A DNA stretch of 54,322 bases. Source: Mucispirillum schaedleri. Its GTDB lineage: Bacteria; Chrysiogenota; Deferribacteres; Deferribacterales; Mucispirillaceae. Below, one piece after another: positions 1 to 7,181 of this stretch (position 1 is its first letter; the number at the start of each line of letters is the position of its first letter). The stretch is from the NCBI GenBank assembly GCA_949287985.1, contig CASEIN010000071.1:1-54322 (forward strand), given 5' to 3'. A model generated the notes under the pieces. The model did not search any database, was not told the origin of the DNA, and was given only the letters and a program-made list of their open reading frames with translations. The translations under genes were made by a program, and so were the position numbers.

Positions 1-293
1 ATAATATAATATATAAATAATAATATAATAACATAATAATAAATATAAATAACCAGCTGTTGTGCGTAAAAGCAAAAACAAAAACAGATAGGGAATTTTT
101 AAGAGAGATTATTTTTTTGTTTTTTCTTTTGCATTTTTGCATATACTTCTAATCTTTTAAATTTTGGCTTGTAAGCAATTTTTATGCTTATGTAGTATAT
201 TTCATTGTTTAGTATGCTATCTCTTTAAATAAGCCTAAAAGAATGAGAAATAAGACTATATACTTGTGTGGTGTTAGGGTTTGGGCGGTAATG

Positions 294-386
294 AGTTGTG
301 ATAATCTGTATTGTGATGTGCTGTAGTGGTGCGTGTTGTAGTGATGTATGATGTATGCTATAGTGATGTGTGTTATAACGCTGTAT
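294..386. repeat. GT-rich degenerate tandem repeat
   Basis: About 90 bases are made of imperfect copies of a unit close to GTAGTGATGTGT, with variants such as GTGATGTGCTG, GTAGTGATGTATG and ATAGTGATGTGTG. G and T are concentrated on the plus strand while the surroundings are A/T-rich. T7-like phages carry short repeat arrays next to their terminal redundancy, so this could be a counterpart, but the repeats are too degenerate to be sure. Confidence 0.5.
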
Positions 387-397
387 ATTATACTATG

Positions 398-436
398 ATA
401 TTATTTAATATTCTTTTCTAAAATATTAAATAATAT
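398..436. repeat. Perfect 15-bp inverted repeat, 9-nt spacer
   Basis: The arm ATATTATTTAATATT (398-412) is followed after 9 nt by its exact reverse complement (422-436). The arms are entirely A/T, so chance is a real alternative in such AT-rich DNA, but a perfect 15-base match with a short spacer stands out. It could be a terminator-like hairpin, an end structure of the element or an origin feature. Confidence 0.55.
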
Positions 437-573
437 TATTATCAATGAGTTATAAAGATACAATTGCATAATAAATGCAATGCTTGTATTTTTATTATTA
501 TTTTTTATGTATACTTAATTATTTTTTACCCTGCTTTCTATTGCCATAACTTATTGATACTGTTGTAAAATAT

Positions 574-607
574 CCCCCGTCCCAGCAATTTTTTTAGCAG
601 ACGGGGG
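574..607 (-). terminator. GC-rich hairpin downstream of the late genes
   Basis: The stem CCCCCGTC (574-581) pairs with GACGGGGG (600-607) around an 18-nt loop. On the minus strand it is followed by ATATTTT, a weak T tract. It is the first strong hairpin after the last phage gene (ending at 811), so it may stop late phage transcription. The poor T run keeps this tentative. Confidence 0.4.
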
Positions 608-810
608 AGCGTCCTATTTTCGTCGTATATTATATAGCCTTTACATTTCTGACAGTAAAAACATTTTGCCCTGCCTGTTTCTTCATATTTTTGCTTTTAA
701 GCAACGATATTGCCGAGTAAGTATAATTTACCATACTACAGCCCTATCTCTTCTTACAGGCTAAATTATGAACTTTTAAGGGCATATATATAAATCTACT
801 GCTGGATATT

Positions 811-1077
811 TTATTCGCTAAAGATTTTCTCTAGGACTTTTGCTTCTTCACTTGTGGAATGAATAGCAATAAATTTGACATTAAATAATTCGCTTGCTGC
901 AAGGGCTGCTGTTTCTGCTTCATCTGATGAAAAGAACTTGCGTGCTTTTGTTTTTTGTGTTGTTGCAACATTTCCACATTTGCAGGCAAGATAGCCCTTA
1001 TCAGCATTTGCCACCATATAATATTCTTTCTTTTTGTGATGTTCTTTCATTTTATGTTTTTTTAAATGTTCTTTCAA
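811..1077 (-). CDS. Hypothetical phage protein after large terminase, 88 aa
   Basis: I do not recognise a family. The N-terminus is very basic (Lys/His-rich, residues 1-20), followed by a CKC motif near residues 33-35 and a mixed alpha/beta-looking C-terminus ending in a predicted helix. The start is a TTG at 1077 with GAGG six nucleotides upstream, four nucleotides past the terminase stop, so it is probably co-translated with the terminase gene. T7 has small genes (19.2-19.5) in this place, but I see no sequence match to claim. It is the last phage gene on the left. Confidence 0.6.
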   Translation of the reverse strand: MKEHLKKHKMKEHHKKKEYYMVANADKGYLACKCGNVATTQKTKARKFFSSDEAETAALAASELFNVKFIAIHSTSEEAKVLEKIFSE

Positions 1078-1080
1078 TAT

Positions 1081-2832
1081 TTACCTCATTTTCTTTTTCT
1101 TCTTGCTGCCACCTGCCACATGTATAAGAGTTGGTGCGTATCCAAACAACTCACGATATTTAGCTGCTTTTTTCCCTGTTGGTGCTTTACCCGAATAGAT
1201 AACATCAAGTTCCAGTTTTTCTGCTGCTTTAATTCTTTTTAGGATATTGGTATCAACATTCTGCTTTAAGCTTTCTTTTATACTAGATACTGCTAATGTA
1301 AGGCTATCAAGCCTGTCATCATGAGCTAATGCACCTTTATCTGCTGTGATATGAGTAAGCTGATAAAAAAGCATATACCTGTGCCTGATATTTTCTGAAT
1401 ACTGCAAGGTTTTAAGAATATCTCTTTCTATAACATTTCTATCAACCACAAGCCTGTGAGTAGCAAGGACGGGCTCAAGGGTATCAATAATGCGTTTTTC
1501 TTTTTGGGTGGTGCTTCTGCTTTCAGCAATTTCAGCTTTACAGCCTGCACTAATAAGCACAGGTTCAAGCAGTTTTGAAAACATACCGTCGCCAAAGTTG
1601 CTTTCTACTACCACTTTTTGCACGTTATATTTTTTTGCTATGTTTGCAAGCTTATCAAGATTATCTTTTTCATAGCCACCAGTGAAACCGCCGCTGTCCA
1701 GCAGGAAAAGGTACCCATCACGTTCATACACAATAGAGTATGCTGTTTCATCAGTTCCTCTGCCTGATGGGTCTATAGCCATAATTCTTTGTTTATAAGG
1801 CAGGTATTTTTCTCCTACCATAGAGCCTTGATAGTAGTAATCGCCCTGCAAACCACAGGCAGCAATATTTAATTTATCTTTAGCTGCTCTGGAGTGTATA
1901 AGTTTTTCGGGTGCTTCTTGAATATCTAGGTCATACACAATAATATCTTGCAGCTTTAATGGGTATCTTTGAGCGTCAGATAATGCAGTGTCAAGCATAA
2001 ACTGTAAAGCAAACCCGGCTTTTCCGTATTCTATCTCACGAGAGAGAAGTTCCTCTGCATTAAACCTTTTGGGGTCTGTGGCTTTTCCTTGAATATCTGG
2101 GTTATTGATTACTGCATTTTTAATGCTTGGTGCAAGCTTTTCTCCATAGCTTGAAAGTTTAGTAATATCAGGGTATTTAGCCGTCCATATCCGTGTGGTG
2201 TAGCCTCTATCAGCAAGTAAATTGTAAATAGAATTTTCGCTTTGTGGTGTTCCAAGATAGATAATAGTGCCACCAACTTTTAATATGGCAGCAGCTTCTT
2301 TAATGCTTTCTGAAAGCTTTTCCCTTTGTTCGTTCGTAAGGGAATTGTTTGGTGTTTCAACATCATCAAAGATAATGTAGTCTGCACGGCTTCCTGTCAT
2401 CTGCCCTGTAATACCTACTGCCTTTACGCTTGGGCTTTTGTCTGGCTTAATGTTTGCTACATCAAAAGCGTCTGAAGCACTTCTTTGGTGAATATCTGGC
2501 TGCATACAGGTAAAGAGTTCGTTTGAGTAAAGTAATTGTTTACAGAAAGAAACAAACTCTCTAGCATATTTCATGCTGGCAGATACCACTAAAAACTTTA
2601 GCTCTGGGTTAAGCCGTAGTTTCCATAGGACAAATGCCACAGTAAGATATGATTTGCCTACGCCCCTAAAGGCTTCAATAAGTTTTTTATCTATAGTGTC
2701 ATCTGATAAGAACTTTGCAATATCCATTTGGACAGGTGTTGGTAGCGGCAGGGATAGCCCCTGCCAAATGTAAGCTACCACCTTTCTAAAATCGTGAGCC
2801 CATTCTGGAAGTTTAGGGTAATTATTTTGCAT
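1081..2832 (-). CDS. Terminase large subunit (T7 gp19 type)
   Basis: ATPase-nuclease that packages phage DNA into the prohead through the portal. At 583 residues it is almost the same length as T7 gp19 (586). The Walker A region AFRGVGKSYLT is near residue 55, the Walker B region YIIFDDVETP near 150, and the C-terminal RNase H-like nuclease shows AIDPSGRGTDET near 355 with further acidic residues in VVVESNFGDG and HDDRLD. The C-terminus ends in a Lys-rich tail (GGSKKKKKMR). Its ATG overlaps the stop region of the small terminase gene (TAATTAATG), which indicates translational coupling. The gene appears intact. Confidence 0.95.
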   Translation of the reverse strand: MQNNYPKLPEWAHDFRKVVAYIWQGLSLPLPTPVQMDIAKFLSDDTIDKKLIEAFRGVGKSYLTVAFVLWKLRLNPELKFLVVSASMKYAREFVSFCKQLLYSNELFTCMQPDIHQRSASDAFDVANIKPDKSPSVKAVGITGQMTGSRADYIIFDDVETPNNSLTNEQREKLSESIKEAAAILKVGGTIIYLGTPQSENSIYNLLADRGYTTRIWTAKYPDITKLSSYGEKLAPSIKNAVINNPDIQGKATDPKRFNAEELLSREIEYGKAGFALQFMLDTALSDAQRYPLKLQDIIVYDLDIQEAPEKLIHSRAAKDKLNIAACGLQGDYYYQGSMVGEKYLPYKQRIMAIDPSGRGTDETAYSIVYERDGYLFLLDSGGFTGGYEKDNLDKLANIAKKYNVQKVVVESNFGDGMFSKLLEPVLISAGCKAEIAESRSTTQKEKRIIDTLEPVLATHRLVVDRNVIERDILKTLQYSENIRHRYMLFYQLTHITADKGALAHDDRLDSLTLAVSSIKESLKQNVDTNILKRIKAAEKLELDVIYSGKAPTGKKAAKYRELFGYAPTLIHVAGGSKKKKKMR

Positions 2833-3074
2833 TAATTACACCCCATTTCGTTTTCCAGCTGCATAAGCATTTCATCGCTTATGCTTTCTGATAATTTTTC
2901 AGCTACTGCTTTAAGTTTAGGGTTTTTAATGCTTGCAGAATTTACGCCGTTATCTTTTAAAAACTTAAGCATATTGTTAACATCAGCAGCAGTGACATCG
3001 CCACTTTTTATTTTGTCTAAAAAGTAATCAGAAATTTGTTCGTGGAGACTGGCTAGTTTATCTTTTTTACTCAT
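2832..3074 (-). CDS. Terminase small subunit / DNA maturase A (T7 gp18 type)
   Basis: Small DNA-packaging subunit that recognises phage concatemer DNA and works with the large terminase. The 80-residue helical protein resembles T7 gp18 (89 aa) in length, charge and place directly before the large subunit. The middle holds the pattern ITAADVNNMLKFLKDNG-like (here GDVTAADVNNMLKFLKDNG), typical of podovirus gp18 proteins. A GGAGC ribosome site precedes the ATG, which overlaps the end of the holin gene by four bases. The assignment rests on context plus weak similarity. Confidence 0.85.
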   Translation of the reverse strand: MSKKDKLASLHEQISDYFLDKIKSGDVTAADVNNMLKFLKDNGVNSASIKNPKLKAVAEKLSESISDEMLMQLENEMGCN

Positions 3075-3409
3075 TTAACTTTGCTCCTTAACTTATCTTT
3101 GATGAAAGTAACAAAGGCTTCTGAAAGAGTAAGCCCGATATCTGTTCCAGAAAAAGCAGCAAGTCCACCGATAGCCACAGCCATTTTGACTGGCACATCT
3201 GGAGCAAGCCACAGCACTGCTTCAAAAGTAAAGTATGAAATAAACATGGCAGAAAGGCATGCCCAGAACTTGTGTTTAAATGTGTATGTTTTAAGCGGTT
3301 CTTCCCTTTCGCTCCTGGCATGAAACCCAGAGAGTGCGCCAAAGATAGAAACAACGAGCAGCCAAATATATACAGAGTGTTCTTTAATATAGTCTGTGAT
3401 AGTGTTAAT
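3071..3409 (-). CDS. Holin, probable AUU start codon
   Basis: Inner-membrane pore former that triggers lysis. The protein of about 112 residues has three hydrophobic segments (near YIWLLVVSIFGAL, FWACLSAMFISYFTF and MAVAIGGLAAFSG) with a basic C-terminal tail (KDKLRSKVK), which resembles superfamily III (LydA-type) holins. It follows the two spanin genes and precedes terminase, as in many podovirus lysis cassettes. The start is unusual: AGGAG at 3421-3417 is followed seven bases later by ATT (3409-3407). The only other upstream start is TTG at 3430, which has no ribosome site and would put the Shine-Dalgarno inside the gene. No in-frame ATG occurs before the first membrane segment. Confidence 0.8.
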   Translation of the reverse strand: MNTITDYIKEHSVYIWLLVVSIFGALSGFHARSEREEPLKTYTFKHKFWACLSAMFISYFTFEAVLWLAPDVPVKMAVAIGGLAAFSGTDIGLTLSEAFVTFIKDKLRSKVK

Positions 3410-3411
3410 GG

Positions 3412-3714
3412 TTAATCTCCTTTTGTGCAAAATATAACGGTTTGCTCTAGTTCTCTTGCATAAGCAAGAATATTAATGTTGTCATAAGCAGGGCTGCCTG
3501 TTGGTTTAGGTTTTTCTGGAATTTTAGGGTTGCATTTAACGGGTATGTATACTTCTTTTATGTTTTGTTTGTAGATAGTTTTAGGGCTGCAGCCAAAGAG
3601 TATAAGTGAAAGCAGGAAGAAAAGAAAGGCAAGAGCTATATGGTGCAGGTCCGCCTTATTTTTTTTATATGTTTTTTCTTTATTCAATTTTGAAATAATC
3701 GCTTGCTCTTCCAT
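3412..3714 (-). CDS. Outer-membrane spanin lipoprotein (Rz1-like)
   Basis: Partner of the inner-membrane spanin in the last step of Gram-negative lysis, when outer and inner membranes are fused. The 100-residue protein has a basic N-terminal stretch, one hydrophobic segment (residues 28-42) and a lipobox-like LFGCSPK, after which lipid would attach to the Cys near residue 42. The following region is short and Pro-rich (CNPKIPEKPKPTGSP), as in Rz1 proteins. It overlaps the 3' end of the inner spanin gene by 35 bases in another frame, the usual Rz/Rz1 arrangement. AGGAG precedes the ATG. Confidence 0.8.
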   Translation of the reverse strand: MEEQAIISKLNKEKTYKKNKADLHHIALAFLFFLLSLILFGCSPKTIYKQNIKEVYIPVKCNPKIPEKPKPTGSPAYDNINILAYARELEQTVIFCTKGD

Positions 3715-4099
3715 TTAAAAACTCCTCTTGATTTTGTTTGATAATATGTAGAATATTTTCGCACGAGTTATTGTCTTGTATGTTTTTTGTGGTATATTTA
3801 ATCATATTATCTTTTTGTATCTGGATATTTTGCAGTGCCTGCTTATGCTGCAGGCTTGCTTTTTCTTGGTTTATCTGCAAATCTTTTATTGCTTTGTTTT
3901 GTTTATCGATGGCAATATTTGCACTTGTTAAGCTGTCTTGAAGTAATACGCCCTGTAATTGCTCTTCTTTTAGGTCTATTTCAAGAGATTTAACTTTTGA
4001 TTTATAAATTACCACCGTAGTAGCAAACGCCCCAGATAAAAGCAAAATGATAACAATAAGGGCAAGTGTTACCTTGCCCGTAGATATTAGATTAAGCAC
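3680..4099 (-). CDS. Inner-membrane spanin (Rz-like)
   Basis: Type II membrane protein with one N-terminal transmembrane helix (residues 11-31, LALIVIILLLSGAFATTVVIY) followed by a long periplasmic coiled coil rich in Gln, Lys and Glu, the design of i-spanins. It is 139 residues long. The start is GTG at 4099 with GGAGG six bases upstream. Its 3' end contains the start of the outer spanin gene, and the holin gene follows. The start overlaps the end of the HExxH protein gene by eight bases. Confidence 0.8.
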   Translation of the reverse strand: MLNLISTGKVTLALIVIILLLSGAFATTVVIYKSKVKSLEIDLKEEQLQGVLLQDSLTSANIAIDKQNKAIKDLQINQEKASLQHKQALQNIQIQKDNMIKYTTKNIQDNNSCENILHIIKQNQEEFLNGRASDYFKIE

Positions 4100-4391
4100 A
4101 ATTAGCCTCCCTGTTTGCTTCTATCTCGTAAGGGTTATTTTTATATCCATACTTTATATTGTAGTAGAGATATTTAATAATAAACTTTAACCTGCCCTCA
4201 CGGCGAACCTGCTTAATGTGGCAGTGTTCATGCTTATAGTGTGTTTCTGAAATATATGGCTCGCCGATAGTCAATATGTTTAAAAATATTGGGTCTATCA
4301 TAGCCACCTTACTTGTAGGCGAGCACATAGTTTTTTTAAATACCCATAAAATAATATTAAATGGGAAATATGCTTTTTTAACTTTCTTCAT
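4092..4391 (-). CDS. Small HExxH protein, putative metallopeptidase fold
   Basis: This 99-residue protein carries KHEHCHIKQ, a match to the zinc-binding HExxH pattern, then about 25 residues later NNPYEIEANREA. Small phage proteins with HExxH followed by NPYExEA are known and are predicted to be metallopeptidase-like, the second Glu being a possible third zinc ligand. The N-terminal half holds a hydrophobic stretch (FPFNIILWVF). It sits directly upstream of the spanins, so a part in lysis or in digesting a cell-surface layer is possible, but no substrate can be inferred. The ATG has AGGTG upstream and overlaps the previous gene. Confidence 0.55.
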   Translation of the reverse strand: MKKVKKAYFPFNIILWVFKKTMCSPTSKVAMIDPIFLNILTIGEPYISETHYKHEHCHIKQVRREGRLKFIIKYLYYNIKYGYKNNPYEIEANREANCA

Positions 4392-4719
4392 TTTGCACCT
4401 GAACTGCGGCTTGAGCTGCTTTTTCAGCAGAATATTTAAACTCTGCTGTGCCGCCCAAATGTTCTGTTAAAAGCTCATAAACGTATTGATACATTTCTTT
4501 TGCATTCATTTCAGAAACATTTTTTCCTTTTGGGTTTTCAATATTTACATAGTGTTTAGAATAAACCACTCCGAGCCCTTCTTTTCTTTTTTCAAGGCTT
4601 GAATACACTCTGCAAACACATTGAAAGCCTTTATCACTTGCCTTATAATAAGGCATACGATAATACAGGTCTGTAACAATTCCATTTTCCAGTTCTGCAT
4701 TTTTTACTAAAATTCCCAT
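4378..4719 (-). CDS. Hypothetical tail-region protein, 113 aa
   Basis: I do not recognise a family. It is a soluble-looking protein with a beta-rich N-terminus (LVKNAELENGIVTDLYYRMP) and an Ala/Gln-rich C-terminal helix. It follows the fibre gene at 4735 with a 15-base gap and its own AGGAG ribosome site. The place after a tail fibre gene makes a fibre chaperone or a tail tip part plausible, but that is only context. Confidence 0.55.
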   Translation of the reverse strand: MGILVKNAELENGIVTDLYYRMPYYKASDKGFQCVCRVYSSLEKRKEGLGVVYSKHYVNIENPKGKNVSEMNAKEMYQYVYELLTEHLGGTAEFKYSAEKAAQAAVQVQNEES

Positions 4720-4734
4720 AGTTTTTTTCTCCTT

Positions 4735-5970
4735 TTATTTTCTTGCGTATGCTATTCTTATTTGTTTGTTTGGGGCAATAATAATAGTTGCTCCCACATC
4801 TGCATTATCTGCAGCAAGGTTTATATAAAATTCTCCGTTATCAGTGTTGTAGTTCCATGTAAGCCCTGCATTAATACATGTGCCCAGTGCTCCCGATGCT
4901 TCCACGTTCATAGTTGAACCACCTCGAGACACATTATTCACAGTAAGACCTGAATGAGAATGATTTATCTTACTGTATAACTCATCATGATTATGTATAT
5001 GGCTATGACTTGCTGCTGCATATTCGGTGTGTTGGTGGTTTATTTTTGAATAGGTGTCATCATGATTGTGGTCAGCTGCTGCAAAGCCGCTATCAGATAC
5101 ATCTGTTTTTTTTACATACATTTCATCATGATTATGTGTTTGCAGTGCAGATTTTACACCATTTAAGTTTTGGTTTAAAGTATTAACTGCACTATCTGTA
5201 TTAGCTTTATGGGTCTCTATTGCGCTTTGCAGACTTGTTTTAATACCAGATACAGTGTTTAACACTTCTGTTTTATTTGTTTCTATAGCACTTTGTGTTT
5301 GAGATTTCAATGTTTCCACACTAGTTGCAATGAAGTCAAGGTTTACTTTAAAACCATCTACCACTTCTATTATTTCTTGTTTTGCAGTTTCCAGGTCGCT
5401 GTCAAACTCATGCTCTAGTGTTTGGATAGCAGAGTTAATCTCATGCTTAAAAGTTTCAACACTGCTTTTGACTTGTGCAATATCGCCATTTATGGTGTTA
5501 ACAGCGCTATCCACTTTATTATCAAGGGTTTCAACAGAGCTTTTAATCACTCGGTGTTGCTCTTCGTTTTCTTGTATATGTGTATGTATCGCACTCATAA
5601 TACCTTGTACAGTAAGCCCTATACCTGTCTCTAATGTGTTTATAGCACTATCTACTTTAGTATTAAGAGTGTTGACAGCGCTGTCTACCTTATTTTCTAA
5701 CGTTTTAACAGCACTATCTACACCACTTATTTTCCCCTCAAGGCTTTTGATAGCAGACGATACAGCATGGCTTATGGGTTTATCCATATCGCTTGTATTA
5801 TCAGCGTTGCCAAGCCCTACCTGTTCTTTTGTAACTTGGTGCGGGTTATTAAGGTCTTTGGTGTGGGTTGTAAAACTTTCCACGCCAGCCTCTACAGTTT
5901 CTAAAATCTCGTTAATATCGCTGGCAAGCTGCTCATCTATCAGCTCTTTTACTGGATTATCATTATCCAT
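4735..5970 (-). CDS. Coiled-coil tail fibre protein with HxH repeats, 411 aa
   Basis: Probable receptor-binding or fibre shaft protein. Residues about 40-290 are a long coiled coil built of degenerate repeats around the motif VETLxxKVDSAVNTLN, repeated with a near-regular period. Residues about 295-340 hold four clusters like HNHDDTYSKINHQH and HSHIHNHDELYSKINHSH, which resemble the HxH motifs that bind metal ions along the T4 gp37 fibre needle. The last 70 residues form a small Gly- and Asn-rich globular domain ending in a basic strand. The ATG has AAGGAG upstream and overlaps the stop of the preceding gene. No T7 gp17 N-terminal domain is recognisable here. Confidence 0.75.
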   Translation of the reverse strand: MDNDNPVKELIDEQLASDINEILETVEAGVESFTTHTKDLNNPHQVTKEQVGLGNADNTSDMDKPISHAVSSAIKSLEGKISGVDSAVKTLENKVDSAVNTLNTKVDSAINTLETGIGLTVQGIMSAIHTHIQENEEQHRVIKSSVETLDNKVDSAVNTINGDIAQVKSSVETFKHEINSAIQTLEHEFDSDLETAKQEIIEVVDGFKVNLDFIATSVETLKSQTQSAIETNKTEVLNTVSGIKTSLQSAIETHKANTDSAVNTLNQNLNGVKSALQTHNHDEMYVKKTDVSDSGFAAADHNHDDTYSKINHQHTEYAAASHSHIHNHDELYSKINHSHSGLTVNNVSRGGSTMNVEASGALGTCINAGLTWNYNTDNGEFYINLAADNADVGATIIIAPNKQIRIAYARK

Positions 5971-7064
5971 TATTCACTCTCCTTATTTGTTTCTAGTGTT
6001 TCCACTTTTTTTCTTAACTTAAATAATCTTGTTATATTAGCCACAGTAATGCGTGCCACATTGTTTATTTTATCTATCAGCCTGTTTTCCTGTTTACTGA
6101 TAGCTTGTTTAAGTTTAAATTCCCTTGTCATACTGGCAAGATTAATGCGTGCTAATTTTTTGATTTTCAAATTAAGTTCAGTTTTAATTTTTTCTAAAAA
6201 CTCATATACGGCAGTTTCATCATCATAGTTGCCAATAATGATGGCTTCTATTTTTTCCACATCAGCAATAAGCCTAGCAAGAAGTATTTTGATTTCTGTA
6301 TCAATTCTTCTTCTTTGGGCAGTTTCTACACCTATAGAAGTATTAAGCAGCAAGACTTTATTGTTTAACTTTCTTACTTCTTCTGTGTATTCTTTTAATG
6401 CTTTATCATCTATAACACTGCCAGGCACGCTTTCTTTTAGTATTACCACTTCTTTTAAAACCCCTACTAAAGCATTTATTACTTTGTCATATTCCACAAA
6501 CAAGTTCTCAATGCGTTCGTTTTGGTGTGATATGTCATCAGATAAATCATTATATCTTTTAGAAAACACTTCACTCATGGAGTATATGATTTCTTTTGTG
6601 TTCTTATCTTGCTCTTTTATGGTGCTTGATAATGTGCTATATTTTGTATTTAAAAGACCGACATCTGTTTCCATGTTTTTAATTGCTGCTTCCATATTAA
6701 CCGATGTATTGTTAAGGTTTTCTATATTTTCTTGAAAGGTGGTGCATTCGTTATAGGCAAGCTCTGCCATAACTTTAAAATCATCAAGCCCTGATACATT
6801 AGGTTCAAGAGTATTTATTTTTTCTTCCAGTGCTGCAATTCTTTCAAGCAGCGGTGCAACATCATCTGTGCGGCTGCCATCTTCGATAATTAAATATGAG
6901 CCGTATAAGTTTTTTTCCACCCAAAGCCTTGAGCCCTCAATAGAGTAATCAAGCCCCTCTACAAGAGTTTCATAATCAAGCCTTATCCTGTAGCTGTCAT
7001 ATTTTTCTGTTAAAAGAATAAGAGAGCCCTTTAAGAGCTCTCCATTTTTTAGTTCATATTTAAT
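5970..7064 (-). CDS. Coiled-coil tail protein (gp17 position), probable AUU start
   Basis: This follows gp16 in the place of T7 gene 17. The N-terminal 70 residues are beta-rich (KYELKNGELLKGSLILL... LDYSIEGSRLWVEK) and may be the tail-attachment domain; the rest is mostly predicted coiled coil, with heptads through LLERIAALEEKINTLE and VETLETNKESE. It probably forms a trimeric fibre base that joins to the next gene's product. The start is odd: GGAGG (7074-7070) lies five bases before ATT (7064-7062). The upstream TTG at 7076 overlaps the GGAGG and has no ribosome site of its own. The first in-frame ATG is far downstream. Confidence 0.7.
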   Translation of the reverse strand: MKYELKNGELLKGSLILLTEKYDSYRIRLDYETLVEGLDYSIEGSRLWVEKNLYGSYLIIEDGSRTDDVAPLLERIAALEEKINTLEPNVSGLDDFKVMAELAYNECTTFQENIENLNNTSVNMEAAIKNMETDVGLLNTKYSTLSSTIKEQDKNTKEIIYSMSEVFSKRYNDLSDDISHQNERIENLFVEYDKVINALVGVLKEVVILKESVPGSVIDDKALKEYTEEVRKLNNKVLLLNTSIGVETAQRRRIDTEIKILLARLIADVEKIEAIIIGNYDDETAVYEFLEKIKTELNLKIKKLARINLASMTREFKLKQAISKQENRLIDKINNVARITVANITRLFKLRKKVETLETNKESE

Positions 7065-7085
7065 AACAACCTCCAAAAAACTTTA

Positions 7086-7174
7086 CAAGCCTACGGACAG
7101 GCTTGCTTTAGTGAGCAGCAAAGAATTTACTTCTGTAGCTGCGTTCTTTTTTCATTCTAGGACAGAATGAAAAA
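7086..7174 (+). repeat. Covarying hairpin cassette, unit A
   Basis: Three hairpins in 89 bases. First, CAAGCCT / AGGCTTG with loop ACGGAC (7086-7105). Middle, GCAGC (7115-7119) / GCTGC (7138-7142) with an inner AGAA/TTCT stem and loop TTTAC. Third, TTTTTCATTCT (7148-7158) / AGAATGAAAAA (7164-7174) with loop AGGAC. It lies between gp16 and the tail protein gene. Four related cassettes occur in the phage; comparison with 19715-19802 shows compensatory base-pair changes in the middle hairpin. Confidence 0.8.
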
Positions 7175-7181
7175 TAAAGGT

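Larger units (their letters stand above)
1..810. other. Gene-free AT-rich stretch beyond the terminase genes
   Basis: No credible coding frame is visible on either strand. The stretch holds poly-T/poly-A runs (100-190), a GT-rich degenerate tandem repeat (294-386), a perfect 15-bp inverted repeat (398-436) and a GC-rich hairpin (574-607). In T7 the region past gene 19 leads to the terminal repeat with short repeat arrays, so this may be the phage genome end. That is inference from position. Confidence 0.6.

Noticed and set aside
61-130. Weak likeness of the left end (AAGAGAGATTA) to the IS end at 33,970 (AAAGAGAGTTAA), possible att repeat
   Set aside because: Only about seven consecutive bases match in AT-rich DNA; not enough for an attachment site or IS end.
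294-386. GT-rich repeats as a CRISPR array
   Set aside because: No constant repeat with unique spacers; units are degenerate and adjacent.
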